Below, piece after piece: positions 1-10,739 of a stretch of 64,000 nt of DNA (position 1 is its first letter; each line of letters opens with the position of its first letter). The notes beneath the pieces are model-generated. The model saw nothing but the letters and a program-made list of their open reading frames with translations, did no database searches and was not told the origin of the DNA. The stretch is from Microcebus murinus (lineage: Eukaryota; Chordata; Mammalia; Primates; Cheirogaleidae). A program made the translations under genes and the position numbers. Location: assembly GCF_040939455.1 (NCBI RefSeq), contig NC_134129.1, positions 20,256,001 to 20,320,000 on the forward strand. Direction: 5' to 3'.

Positions 1-361
1 TTCATTGCATCGCCCTATATTGCTATATTGAAGACCAAAGCAGGAGTTTGCAGGGTTTGGCCCCGAGGGAATGAATGTGTGCGGACTCGATGGTTCACTC
101 ATCAGAGGCTGCTGTCATGGGAGGGCTCTCAAGTCTCCGGTGGGGCTGTTTTCCAGGAAGGCTTCCCGGTATCTCAAAATCTGTGAGATTCCCTGTGTCT
201 TGAAAGGCAAGACAAGGCAAACACAGCCCACAGGATGGGAGCCGGAGACGATGAGTGCATTTTGCCCAGTGATGCGCCCTGGTGGTTATAAACAACCTGT
301 TTTATTATAGATGGGCTTCCTGCTCTCTCCTGTCTGTCTGCCTTTAAGTCCACAATAACTA
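1..361. other. Unique sequence, no feature recognised
   Basis: No repeat family, RNA gene or coding exon is recognised. The short open frames here overlap on both strands and have no recognisable protein character. The right edge is the TA dinucleotide where transposon copy 1 begins. Confidence 0.5.
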
Positions 362-764
362 CCGTGTTTCCCCGAAAATAAGACAGGGTCTTACATTTAT
401 TTTTTTTCCTCAAGAAGACACCCTAGGGCTTATTTTCAGGGGATGTGTTATTTTCCCCTCAAAGCCTCAGCTTGCAGCACGTACAGGATGGCCGGGACCC
501 GACAGGGGGAGCCGACCTTGTTGGTGGGGCTGCCCGCACCTTTCCGGTCACCTCTGGGATAGTCGCTGTCACGACGGGGCAGATGAGAAGGGCTGCTCGT
601 GTTCTTTCCCGCTCCGAGACGACACGCACGGGTTGTGCAGATGCGCTGTGCAGCCACGCCCGTCACTAGGGCTGATTTTTGGAGTGGGGCTTCTATTGCA
701 GAAATGCTTAAAAATCCTGCTAGGGCTTATTGTATGGGTAGCTCTTATTTGGGGGGGAACATGC
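362..764 (-). mobile_element. TIR-CCGTG DNA transposon, copy 1 (variant interior)
   Basis: A non-autonomous DNA transposon, read on the minus strand. The left end starts CCGTGTTTCCCCGAAAATAA directly after TA (360-361). The right end is a degraded inverted copy (GGGGGAACATGC) followed by TA (765-766). A TA duplication plus inverted ends is the mark of the Tc1/mariner/pogo superfamily. The shared core at about 575-680 matches the other copies (CAGATGAGAAGGGCTGCTCG; CGCAGCCACGCCCGTCACTA-type block). The block at about 460-575 differs from all six others: a GC-rich segment replaces the acidic-tail reading frame. It has one copy of the 31-bp internal unit. It probably represents a different subfamily or a recombinant. 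No transposase catalytic domain is present. Confidence 0.85.
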
Positions 765-766
765 TA

Positions 767-1568
767 AATCAAAGAAATATACAGTCACTATACCTCTTTT
801 GTTATACCTCTGTTAATTGACAACTACCTCATAGAACGTAGAAGTTAGCCCCTGAAAGACTTTGTACCTGTTTGTTCACCTAGATAGATTAGAAGCTCTT
901 TGAGAGAACTTTTGACCCCAACCCACTACCTGTCTCCCCTAGCAACTGCATTCCCTGATATGTAAATGTGTTACCCTGACGACTGGTAAATTGATGTCTG
1001 TGATTATAAAAACCTGTGTGAATCTAACCATATTGCTGGGCGTTCATGGGGATATGTCCAGTCTCCTGAGTAACCCCTGCTGTGACTATATCTGATCTTT
1101 TTATATAAAACTATAAACAAGGCCAGGCGCCATTACTCACACCTGTCATCCCAGCACTCTGGGAGGCTGAAGCGGGTGGATTGCTCGAGGTCAAGAGTTC
1201 GAAACCAGCCTGAGCAAGAGCGAGACCCTGTCTCTACTAAAAAACAGAAAGAAATTAATTGGCCAACTAATATATATAGAAAAAAAATTAGCCGGGCATG
1301 GTGGTGCATGCCTGTAGTCCCAGCTACTCGGGAGGAGGCTGAGGCAGGAGGATCGCTTGAGCCCAGGAGTTTGAGGTTGCTGTGAGCGAGGCTGACGCCA
1401 CGGCACTCACTCTAGCCTGGGCAACAGAGTGAGACTCTGTCTCAAAAACAAATAAAAATAAACAAAAATAAAATAAATAAAACTGTAAACTATACCTGAG
1501 TCTCCGTGTATTATTTTATTTCTCTCTATCTCCTATCAATTTCCTTATCCTCTGTGGTGACCCCTATC
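767..1568 (+). mobile_element. Probable endogenous retrovirus LTR, split by an Alu
   Basis: The segments on either side of the Alu at 1121-1476 read as one interrupted LTR. The left part holds a TATA-like box (TTATAAAAACC, about 1003-1013), as expected at a U3/R boundary. The right part (1491-1568) is the pyrimidine-rich stretch typical of U5. No gag, pol or env sequence follows, because the next segment looks like an L1 5' UTR. A solo LTR is the simplest reading. The family is not identified and both outer edges are uncertain. It could also be another kind of medium-reiterated repeat. Confidence 0.4.
1121..1476 (+). mobile_element. Alu SINE (lemur type), full length
   Basis: A full-length Alu: GGCCAGGCGCCATTACTCAC start, left arm, A-rich linker, right arm (GCCGGGCATGGTGGTGCATG), the right-arm tail typical of lemur Alus (GAGGCTGACGCCACGGCACT), then an A-rich tail. 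It is flanked by a 14-bp duplication: ATAAAACTATAAAC at 1105-1118 and ATAAAACTGTAAAC at 1477-1490, with one mismatch. Alus are 7SL-derived and mobilised by L1 proteins. This one interrupted the LTR, so it is the younger element. Confidence 0.95.
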
Positions 1569-1569
1569 T

Positions 1570-2900
1570 TAGGGACTTGGCTCCCCGGGGAGACACAGCT
1601 GATCTCCTCGCAGGCCTGCCTCAACTACTTCCCCGAAGTGGCCCACCTCCAGCTGCCAGCAAATAGCCTTGGCACCTGGAATACACCTGTTGCAATCCTC
1701 CCACAATGCCGTGGCTGTCCTGGCTTGAAGCCAGCGGATTTGGGGTGCACGTGAGCCAGCGAGACCCCCACTGCAGCAGTCAAGCCAGTGCCTGTGCCAC
1801 CTCTCCACCAAGTGCAAGCAATGCAGCTCAGGGAGAGTCTTCTTCCACCTGGGAAAAGGAAAAGGGGGAGTTCAGAGGACTTTGTGTTTTGCAACCTTGT
1901 TTCCAACTCAGCCACAGTGACATAAAAGGACCAAGCAGACTCCTAAACGCCCTGAGTCCGGGTCTTAGTTCTATACCCACCCTGAACAACAAGGAAGCAT
2001 GCTACACACAAGGGCAGGACCCAGTCCTGGACAGATTCACCACCCATTGACTAAAAGAAGAGCCCTTGGGGTTTGAATAAATGTCACTAGCCAGGCAAAA
2101 ATCGCCGTGGTCTGCGGGTGAGACTGGGCTGGCTTCAGGAGTGACCGGCTGCAGTCCGAGCTGCAGAGACCACGAGGGGGTGTCCACATCACTCCTCCCC
2201 CAAGTTCAGCAGCCCGGCACAGAGAGTGAGGGAAGAGAGCCAGTGGCTTTGTGTGCTAATCCAGGGAATTATCCTGTGTTTTACCCAAGCCCACCAAGGA
2301 GGTACTGCCAGGAGTCTGAGGAATTCAAAGCATTACTAGGCTTGAGGCTCACCCAGTGCTGATAGGGTACTACCGTGTTTCCCCGAAAATAAGACCTACC
2401 CATAAAATAAGCCCTAGCAGGATTTCTAAGCATTTGGACAATAGAAGCCCTACCCTGAAAATCAGCCCTAGTGATGGGCGTGGCTGCACAGCGCATCTGC
2501 AGAGCAGCCCTTCTCATCCGCCCCGTGAGAGCTCTAGTGCTCCACATGAGAGATCGGGGCCAGTGGTTCTAAAGGAAACAGAGTCACAAGAAATTCAGGA
2601 TGGGATTCAGGGTTTGGAGAGTGAGGATGATGTTCCAGAAGAAGACGACTTCACTCTATTTGAATCAATGTAGATGGCTGTGCCATGCTTAAAAAAAAAA
2701 TATCACATCCCCTGAAAATAAGTCCTAGGGTGTCTTCTTGAGGAAAAATAAATATAAGACCCTATCTTATTTTCATGGAAACATGGTAGAGTCACAAGGA
2801 ATGGAACCGACCCAGTCCCGTTGTGGCACCTGCTTCCTTAGCCAGTACTCTATGTGGTGGCAGGAGAGAAAGGAGGAGAGAAAAGCCCTGACGTTCTATT
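1570..2900 (+). mobile_element. L1 5' UTR fragment, interrupted by transposon copy 2
   Basis: A GC-rich segment unlike its AT-rich surroundings, resembling the 5' UTR of primate L1 elements in blocks such as the GACCCAGTCCTGG stretch near 2026-2040, and TCTGCGGGTGAGACTGGGCT (from 2111) followed by a CACTCCTCCCCCAAG block near 2188-2203. The match appears to resume after copy 2 (about 2790-2900). No ORF1 follows, so only the 5' UTR is retained. Assignment is from memory of L1 consensus sequences. The open frames in this stretch are incidental to its high GC. Confidence 0.55.
2373..2786 (+). mobile_element. TIR-CCGTG DNA transposon, copy 2
   Basis: A complete 414-bp copy. TA at 2371-2372 precedes CCGTGTTTCCCCGAAAATAA; the right end reads TTTTCATGGAAACATGG followed by TA (2787-2788). 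From the left: TIR, subterminal block with CATAAAATAAGCCCTAGCAG, one 31-bp unit with GGGCGTGGC, a shared core, then an open frame for an acidic tail ending at a TAG at 2671-2673. Tail motifs visible are VVLKE, IQDG, GLES and EDDVPEEDDF. The frame is open from within the left TIR to the stop in this copy. It appears nested in an L1 5' UTR. Confidence 0.93.
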
Positions 2901-3472
2901 AGATTAAACTCGAAGTGGCAATCACAGCACGACTGCACAATGTTTCTTTTTAATTCATCATTCTTCCGAAACTCTTTTTGGTAATGACTTTGAGAAATAA
3001 TCTCCAAAATCCCCTTTTGACCTTAGCCCTGTTAACAAGCTTTCAAAACTTTGTTTGGTTTGTACCTGTGCTTCCTGATTTTTGATGATGAGATAAACGT
3101 GAGTATCAAGTGCTACTTGCTTTGGAATCACGTTCTTGCAAGCAATCACCTTTTGGGCCCTTAAATGTAATCGTGAAGAAGAGCTTTTATGGCTATGAAG
3201 TTGATGTCCTTCATCAAATAAAAGAGCTCCATGGGTCCTATTTTTTCTCTTTCCTTTCTAATGTTTGTCTTGAACCAGATATTTAAGGAAACCAGAGTGT
3301 CTTAAATCAGGAAAATTCTTTATGCTAAACAAAAATATTAATAAAATAAGGAAATTGTACCAAAGGATAAAATAGGTGAGGATAATAAAACATGATAGAT
3401 ATTTCTATGGGAAGCACTGGAAAAAATGGCAGATGACAGTCATACCAAGTCCATGTGACAAAAATTTACGAA
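2900..3472. other. Unique AT-rich sequence
   Basis: No gene or repeat family recognised. Short open frames on the minus strand have no coding character. Confidence 0.5.
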
Positions 3473-3829
<357 letters not shown>

Positions 3830-3842
3830 AAAAAATTACGAA

Positions 3843-4920
3843 GGACAGAAAAAGAAATGTAAACGAAGCTTAACTATAACCATTTAAGAAATAAATAAAA
3901 GTCTGAGAACCCACTAATTTGTTGCTACGTTTGCTTGAACTAATATAATACATTTATTTGGCAGCTCACAGAAGCTTTAAAATTTTATCCTTTCCATGTA
4001 TTTTTAAAAGACTTTTATTTGCTCCTGTATAAAATGTCATCAAAATTAATGCGCACAACATCCATATTTAACTTTCCAGTTGAATCGATGCATTCAAGTG
4101 TCCTTCTGCCAAGTTTCTTGAGCTATTCAATAAAGCTGTCATAAGGAGGTGATCTAAAACCAGCAACAGATGCACGGATCTAATCACTTGCAGCAAAACA
4201 CCCCATTTAGTGTCATAAATATTTCAACATCCCAAAGCATTGGCATTTAGTAGACCAGAAAGCTGACGCATAGAAATCTTCTTCTTGTTTTTTTTTTTTT
4301 TATAACATGTAGCAAATGTAGCAACTAAAAAGCATCTTTCAATATATATTAAATAGGAGTTAGCGTGGACATGGAGTAAAAGATTTGCTACTACAGACCT
4401 AAGCATTGCTCAAAAAAAAAAAAAAAAATTAGACGATGTGCTCTTCAGATAGCAGTGTTACGAAACACCACGTTAGAGGATAATAATATTGAAGAGCAAC
4501 TCAACATTTAAGTTTTATGCTTGAAGATACACATAGAATCACTCTCTAAAAATTCTTTTAATGGACGTATGGTTGAATGAAAATCAGAAAACCAAGAGTT
4601 ATCTGTTCATGACTCCCACTGTGCTTACTTGGCTGATCTTAAGCATTGCACTTCAATGCTAGAGAAAGCAGTGAACAGGTCTATTCACTAGATAAGAAAA
4701 TTTTGAATGTTAGCTAATAAACTATTGTAGGATAACAAATAACACAAGAGACTATTACTCTAAAAAATAAGTTCAGGAAATGTGTTATACCAATTTGTGT
4801 GTGTGTGTGTGTTTGCGTGTATGTTGTGTATTTCTTATTTTCTCCTTGGTGAGATATTGTAGGTGCTTCCAAAAGCAAATTGAATAATGAAATCGAAAAT
4901 AGAGTCAATTATCTTTTGTC
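3843..4920. other. Unique AT-rich sequence with a short (GT)n
   Basis: No gene recognised. Contains poly-T at about 4290-4301, poly-A at about 4412-4428 and a short imperfect (GT)n run at about 4796-4834. Minus-strand open frames here are low in coding character. Confidence 0.5.
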
Positions 4921-4937
4921 AAAATGTGTAATTATCA

Positions 4938-5400
4938 TAAAGCAAACTTTACTGGATCTAAGCAAATTGACTAACAGCAACTCCGTAATTACCGGAGATT
5001 TCAATACCCCACTGATCCTCCAAACAGAAAATTAATAAAGAAATAATGGACTTAAATGGTGATATAGCAAGCACATCTTATGTTTTCCTGGTTAGAGCTG
5101 GAACCCATACTACTAAGTGAAGTATCCCAAGAATGGAAAAACAAGTACCACATGTACTCACCAGCAAACTGGTATTAACTGAGCAGCACCTAAGTGGACA
5201 CATAGGAACTACAGTAATAGGGTATTGGGCAGGTGGGAGGGGGTGGGGGCGGGTATATACATACATAATGAGTGAGATGTGCACCATCTGGGGCATGGTC
5301 ACCTTGGAGACTCAGACTTGTGGGGGTAGGGGGGAAAGGGCATTATTTGAAGCCTTAAAATGTGTACCCCCATAATATGCTGAAATAAAAAAAATACAAA
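4938..5400 (+). mobile_element. Young L1 insertion with a large internal deletion
   Basis: A plus-strand L1 joining two distant parts of the element. The left part (about 4938-5060) matches the ORF2 endonuclease region (CTAACAGCAACTCCGTAATT, GGAGATTTCAATACCCCACT). From about 5060 the sequence is the far 3' end of ORF2 (TTTTCCTGGTTAGAGCTGGA) and the 3' UTR with its G-rich run and a terminal CCCCCATAATATGCTGAAAT before a poly-A tail. Matching flanks AAAATGTGTAATTATCA (4921-4937) and AAAATGTAATTATCA (5401-5415) form an imperfect TSD, so this is one insertion event whose template, or later history, lost most of ORF2. Confidence 0.9.
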
Positions 5401-5415
5401 AAAATGTAATTATCA

Positions 5416-7954
5416 AACAGGTAAAAACATAATTATCATACGAATGCAAATGAACACATATAAAAACGTATCATTCATGAGAGAACCAGTGAAATGGGGT
5501 ATTTATGAGTATGTCTACAAAAGTTAGAATGAGACTACCAGGTTAGAAACAAAATGGTTGGCATTTTATGGGGCAAGCAAAATGATCATCTTTTATGTTG
5601 CCTTCACCAGTCAGAAATCTACAAGTTAACATGTACGTTTTTATTATATGGGCCCTGTCAGATGGTAAATCCCAAAGTTAAGAACATTTTCATTCTCCTA
5701 CAACATTAAGTATTCCTTGGGAAGTAAAAATAATAGCATGTTATTCCAGAGAAACACGTTAGCGTGGATTATGGCATTTGTCCTGCAGCATCTGCTGAGC
5801 ACCTAGGTATTAATTGAACTTACATTGAGAAAAGAGCACACGAAATCAGGGCCCAAGTTTGGTGAGAGAATGGATTGGAAACCTCGGTATAAAGCCCAGA
5901 TCATCATAAATTGACCTTCTGGAATAAAAAATGATCTCTCTCTGGAGAGAGAAATTTGGAATATGTATCAGTACCTATCTTGATTCTGGTTAAGTAGAAA
6001 AATAAAAATAATTTTTCTGGATATTTCCCAATAACAAACTTACACTCACAAAGATTCAGAGCCAGAATTTATATAATCTCTGTGGTCAAAAAGAAATTTG
6101 AAAATTAGTTTGATGTTATTGCCGTTACTCTTAGGAGTTTTGAAGAAACAACCAAAAGTCTTCTCTGGAGGAAACTGTTTTAAACTCAGTCCTTAAAGGA
6201 TCCCCACTTAAAAAGTTCCAAATAATAGGTTTGCAATTTATTTTTAAATCAATTTTTTAAAGAAAAAGCTCATATAAACAGGAATAAGCAGAATCAACCA
6301 AGTGCAGAATCAGAGAAGCAAAGACTGTCTGTAATAGAGTGAACAAAAACAATTAAAAATAAGCTTGTTTGATATGTATTATTAATAGAAAAAGGAGGGG
6401 AAAAACATGAATGAGGAGTCTAATCAAAATGACAAGGCAGAACTGAAGGTAAATCAAATATTATTTATATAAATTAAAAATAGACAAGGCAGAGTTGATA
6501 AAAAGGGAAAGTAAACACAGCAACCTGGACGGTAGATTTTAAGAAAATTACACAAAAGGCAATAGAGAGAGATGAAGAGAAGGAAAATTTGAGATAGTGG
6601 TTGGAATACATGGAGGACAAAATGAGGATTCCTGACCGACAGCCAAACAGGGTTCCCACAGAGATATGACAACATTAAATATTATATAATGGCTGATAGT
6701 TTTCCTGTAATTAATGAAAGACCCCAATTGTATGAACCAGAAAGATCATGAATCCCAAGCGAGAAAGATTCCTAGACATACGTCGATACAGCTGAAGACC
6801 ACCCCCCAAAAATTAGGAAGGGTCTTAGACAAAGCCAGAAATATATGACAGATTATCTACAGGAAAACTAAAATTAGACTGACAGCTGACTTAAAAACAC
6901 ATTTATAATGCAAAGTATAATAAAATTTATTTCGAAAGTAAACAACCTTAAATTCCATGTCTATTGATAGATGTATCATCATGCTTAGTGTGAAGGTTTG
7001 AGGAGGGAAAGTGTTAGTGTAAGATGCAGTTTGTGAAGTTCAGTGTTCAGATCGAAGAACAGAATAAACTCCCCCCAAGAGATAGTCTGCAAGATTTATA
7101 GAGTTCCTGGGATGACTTGTAGCTTTCTAAAATGAATTTGTCCTTGTAGTCTTCTAAATAGATGCCCACTTTCTCAGACTGTCAGTGGCATTCTGTTCGA
7201 TTGATGATTTCTTGAGTAAGCGCTAACTAAGCAGCTTAGGATGGGATCAGGCCTAGCTGGTCTCCATCCACAATCATCAGCAGATAACCAAAGAGACATG
7301 GGAGAATGCGATTCCATTATTCTCTCTGGAACAGCTTGGTTTAGTAGTCCCTGTATATTAAATCTATCACGCATGTATTTATAAGGGAAAACATCACTCA
7401 CAAGTCAATATTGTGAGGAAAAAATATAATTTCATCATCACTCCATTTACTCAACTTATTAAATATAACCTCATACATTTTTAACTTTCTTTTCCCAGAA
7501 ACCCCATTGCTTAAATTATTTATGAAGCCAATTTAATTCAAGGACCGTAAATCTGAGAATGAGTGTAAGTTTTACAAAGCTTTGCTGAATGGCTATTCAG
7601 CCTACCCTGAAAGAATGAAGATACATTTTGATAGGCAAATTAAGACATGATTACTCATGTCCCCTTATTTAAAGATGTAAGTGAAGCTGTTCTTAGATTT
7701 ATCCTGGAAATCGCCACTTATTATTATCGCAATTTAATAACATTATTGAATTGCGATAAGAATAACTAGAGAGAATTGTGTTTGATTTTTTTAGAAATAT
7801 CTCTGGATAGAATTGGCCTTCCTTATGGATTTACGTCTTCTCTCTTATTGGTAGGAGCCTCAGTTGGAGTTAGGAGATCGTTTTCCTTGTTTTCATGAAC
7901 CATTGGAATTCTCTGCCTTCATCAAACACTATCAGAACAAGAGTCTTGAGGGCT
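5416..7954. other. Unique AT-rich sequence, no gene recognised
   Basis: A 2.5-kb stretch without a recognised repeat or gene. The largest open frames are about 75 codons and have ordinary AT-rich random composition. Its one structured feature is the inverted repeat at 7718-7765, listed separately. Confidence 0.5.
7718..7765. repeat. Near-perfect 48-bp inverted repeat (hairpin)
   Basis: Two 23-nt arms (7718-7740 and 7743-7765) around a 2-nt centre (CA). The arms share the core TTATCGCAATT / AATTGCGATAA and differ at only two positions, one of which would be a G-U pair in RNA. It sits in otherwise unstructured DNA with no recognised repeat around it. It could be the remnant of a tiny palindromic transposon, a product of foldback repair, or a transcribed hairpin. 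No transcription evidence is available. Confidence 0.85.
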
Positions 7955-8470
7955 GAAAAAATGGCGGATCAGGAGTGACCTCCTGGCTCTCTGCTCCCAG
8001 AGTGGGAGGTGAAGAACTCGGACAGCTACGCACGAATGGATCGTTCTTCCTCAAGAACAGCATTGTGGATCTGCAGAGAAGCATTGCAGGACAAGCAACG
8101 CTGTGGAGGGGAAAAGGGTGAATTTGAGAATTGAGGGCTAAGTTCAGAGAGCGTGAGATACACAATAGGGAACAGAGCGTGGGAGGGCCAGGGCAGTGTG
8201 GTCTTCTGACTCACAAGAGGTCAACTCTTCCTCCACCCACCTCCACCTCCACAGTGGAGGAAGGGAGGTGTCTGAAGTCAGTGGGAAGTTGTGGCTTGGG
8301 ATGAGGGGTTCTGCGGAGAAGAAGACAATAGCAGGGAGCATTTTGAACTCTCCAGTGCTCTGTGCTGGGTCCAAACCAGGCAGGGGAGGGACTGGTCTCT
8401 GAGCGGACCCTTCCCCAGATCCACAGGAGGGAGTTTGGAGACGGGCACCAACCACATCTAGTGCCAGGAT
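7955..8470 (+). mobile_element. L1 5' UTR fragment with YY1-like start
   Basis: A GC-richer block starting near AAAATGGCGG (7958-7967), which resembles the YY1 site found at the very start of primate L1 promoters. It continues with TGGCTCTCTGCTCCCAGAGT and GGGAGGTGAAGAACTCGG, in the style of an L1 first exon region. It stops near 8470 without reaching ORF1. Family assignment is by recollection of L1 5' UTR structure. The open frames across it are incidental. Confidence 0.55.
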
Positions 8471-8544
8471 GGCAATGATGAGCAAAAGGAAGATTCTCTG
8501 GATGCCGCCAAATGTGGTGGCTGAAAATAAGAATGTTAGGACTC

Positions 8545-8690
8545 AAGAGATGGGATTCGAATCTCAGCTCTGCTCCTTATTAGCTAGGTTTCCTCGGGCA
8601 AGCTGTTTGACCTCTTTGTGGTTATGTTCCGTCATCTGGAAAATGGAGGTAATGACAGCGCCTACCTCATTAGACTGTCATGACAAATAA
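8545..8690 (+). mobile_element. MIR SINE
   Basis: Matches the MIR core: GGGATTCGAATCTCAGCTCT, TTATTAGCTAGG, GGGCAAGCTGTTTGACCTCT, CATCTGGAAAATGGAGGTAA and CTACCTCATTAGACTGTCAT. MIRs are old tRNA-derived SINEs mobilised by L2. No functional tRNA is encoded here. Confidence 0.9.
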
Positions 8691-8694
8691 ATAC

Positions 8695-9230
8695 ATTACT
8701 ATTCACAATAGCAAAGATATGGAATCAACCTAAGTGTCCATCAACAGAAGACTGGATTATGGATTAAAATCCATAATCCCTATTGTCATTGATAAAATGG
8801 TTCAGGAGCCCCACATGTAAATGCCTGACTTTTAGCCATGTGAGACCATGAAAATACTACTGGATAAAGCAAATGTAGTGTGTGTATATATATATATACT
8901 ATTCAGAAGCAAAAAAGAATGAACTCATGGTTTTTGTAGCAACGTGGATGGATCTGGGGACCATATGAAACAAATCTGAAACAGAAAGACAAACACCACA
9001 AGTTCTCACCACATAAGCGGGAGCTAAATAATACGTGCACATGGACATAGAGTGTGGAATGACAGATAATAGAGACTCAGAAGAGTGGTGGGGTGAGGGA
9101 GGTCAATGATAAGAAATTATTTAATGGATACAAATGTACATTATTTAGGTGATGGACATAATAAAAGCTGTGTAACAAAATTACACTTATACCACATCAA
9201 TTTACACAAATAAAAATAAATAAATAAGTG
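8695..9230 (+). mobile_element. Old L1 3' end, carrying a 96-bp foreign insert
   Basis: The sequence follows the end of L1 ORF2 and the 3' UTR: CACAATAGCAAAGATATGGA, CAACCTAAGTGTCCATCAAC, CAACGTGGATGGATCTGG, CATAAGCGGGAGCTAAATAA, then an A-rich (TAAA)n end at about 9210-9230. Between GACTGGAT (8746-8753) and the second ACTGGAT (8858-8864) lies DNA that is not L1; most of it is a copy of sequence at 9501-9596. Removing the insert restores the expected L1 order (GACTGGATAAAG). Confidence 0.85.
8765..8860 (+). repeat. 96-bp duplicated segment, copy A (inside the L1)
   Basis: Matches 9501-9596 over 96 bp with three substitutions and no gaps. Its surroundings are L1, and a 7-bp ACTGGAT is repeated around the insert (8747-8753 and 8858-8864). 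This indicates that copy A is the derived one. Confidence 0.93.
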
Positions 9231-10440
9231 GAAACAACTTTGAAAACTAGATTGTATGAATTTGAGTGAGGTAACTCTTTTTCAAATAAAATGTCCGGAA
9301 TAAGGATATATTTGATAGTATGAAACTATTTTGAAATTTTTTTTTCTACTTTTTAGCTTCCTAAGTATAGGTATTCCAGCACTGTAAAGACACTAGTTAA
9401 AAAAATAAAACACTTCAAACTTTACTCAACTTTCTACGTTAAAAAGTTGAAAAATCAAGCTGGAGAAATCAATTGATTATTTGATCAATACATTGGAATT
9501 TAAAATCCATAATCCCTATTGTCATTGATAAAATGGTTCAGGAGCCCCACATGTTAATGCCTGATTTTTAGCCATGCGAGACCATGAAAATACTACATAC
9601 TACTTGTAGAGTTTCAAAAAACTGTCTTGTATTTAGCTTCCCATTCATGGCGAAGGCAAACTATTTTAAAGTAGAAAGAAATACCTTTAAAAATATACGT
9701 AATGTATGAGCAGTCTCATAGCAGAGAAGGGAGGTTGTTTAGGATGCCTCTGGTCTAAAACCTGAAGACTCTTCCTCCCCGCGCCGGTGGGAAAGTACAT
9801 AGAAGAGTCTCAGTGGTTCTGTTCTTCCACCGTAGACTACCACAGGCACCAACAGGCAGCATGTACTCCCCTCCCCCAGCCCATGAATATTAGTCTCTTG
9901 CCAGTTAATTTATGTTTTCACATTTCTCTATAGTGGTTCAAAAGCCCTGTATTTATGATGCCATTTCGACTTCAAATTATAGACATTAACAGTGGCATTT
10001 TGAGGCTTATCCAAAATAATTTTTAAAACACCCCATTTGCAGAGCCTGCGATTTCATAAATATCATTCAGAGGAACCTAATTATTCAGATAATTCTTGTT
10101 GCACATCTCCTGATGAAATGAAAATAGGACGAATGTTAATCAGTTGCAGTTTCAAATCAAGAAGCTAGGGCTTGTTTTTGAATTGCATCTATTCGGTTTT
10201 TTTTTTTTTTTTTAATGTAAGCCATTACCTTGCATAATTGAGCTCTAAATACATGCATTAGAGGCTCATACTCAGAACATTTTTGTTTTAATGTTTTAAT
10301 CTACCAAGAAACTAAAAGAAACAAGAGGTAAAATAAATAAATAAATAAAAAAGAATAATAACATCACGAATGTGGATGCTGAATGCCCGGCCCAGTTGAA
10401 AAGTCTGGAAAAAGAATATTAATCCTCTAGGGACTTCAGG
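9231..10440. other. Unique sequence
   Basis: Apart from the duplicated segment at 9501-9596 and a poly-T run at about 10197-10213, nothing is recognised. A short (AAAT)n run lies near 10330-10350. Confidence 0.5.
9501..9596 (+). repeat. 96-bp duplicated segment, copy B (probable source)
   Basis: The partner of 8765-8860, lying in unique sequence with no break in context, so it is probably the original. No TIR, poly-A tail or other mobile-element mark is present, which argues against a transposon copy. Confidence 0.9.
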
Positions 10441-10578
10441 AGAATGAGCAAGAACTTGTTAAGGGCAGTAGCAGAGAGTGGCTCAGAGAGAGGAGAGAGG
10501 ATCTTAGTTGTCAGAACGGATACTGCACAGAGAACTGTGTACGTGCTTGCTGGTAACGTTGACTGCTCCCCCTTCCAG

Positions 10579-10632
10579 GAACTGAGCTACATTAGACGAA
10601 AGGCTGCACTGATATTAAATTGGATTTATTTG
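10579..10632 (+). other. Candidate internal exon (weak)
   Basis: A 54-bp stretch bounded by good splice-site matches: pyrimidine tract and acceptor CTCCCCCTTCCAG just upstream, donor G/GTAAGA just downstream, and a possible branch point (GGTAAC, A at about 10556) 22 nt before the acceptor. The length is a multiple of three and the frame is open, encoding a peptide around SYIRRKAALILNWIYL. I do not recognise the peptide, and no neighbouring exon was found. Such sites arise by chance, so this is a hypothesis only. Confidence 0.2.
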
Positions 10633-10739
10633 GTAAGAAACAAAACTTTAGGGGCCAAGTGGGAAAACGAACAGAAAGGAAGGATTGATCTCCGACTCAA
10701 AAGCTGGAAAATGACAGCTGAGAAATGGCTCCACTAATT

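Noticed and set aside
1570..2370. Retroviral internal (gag) region after the LTR-like segment
   Set aside because: No gag-like motifs are visible; blocks fit an L1 5' UTR better.
2356..2673. A 105-codon frame spanning all of copy 2 as a functional small protein
   Set aside because: The frame begins inside flanking DNA and the TIR, and its first half shifts frame in copies 3, 4 and 6. Only the acidic tail is consistently open.
8550..8690. tRNA-like A/B box text
   Set aside because: Belongs to a MIR SINE, which is tRNA-derived; no cloverleaf can be formed.
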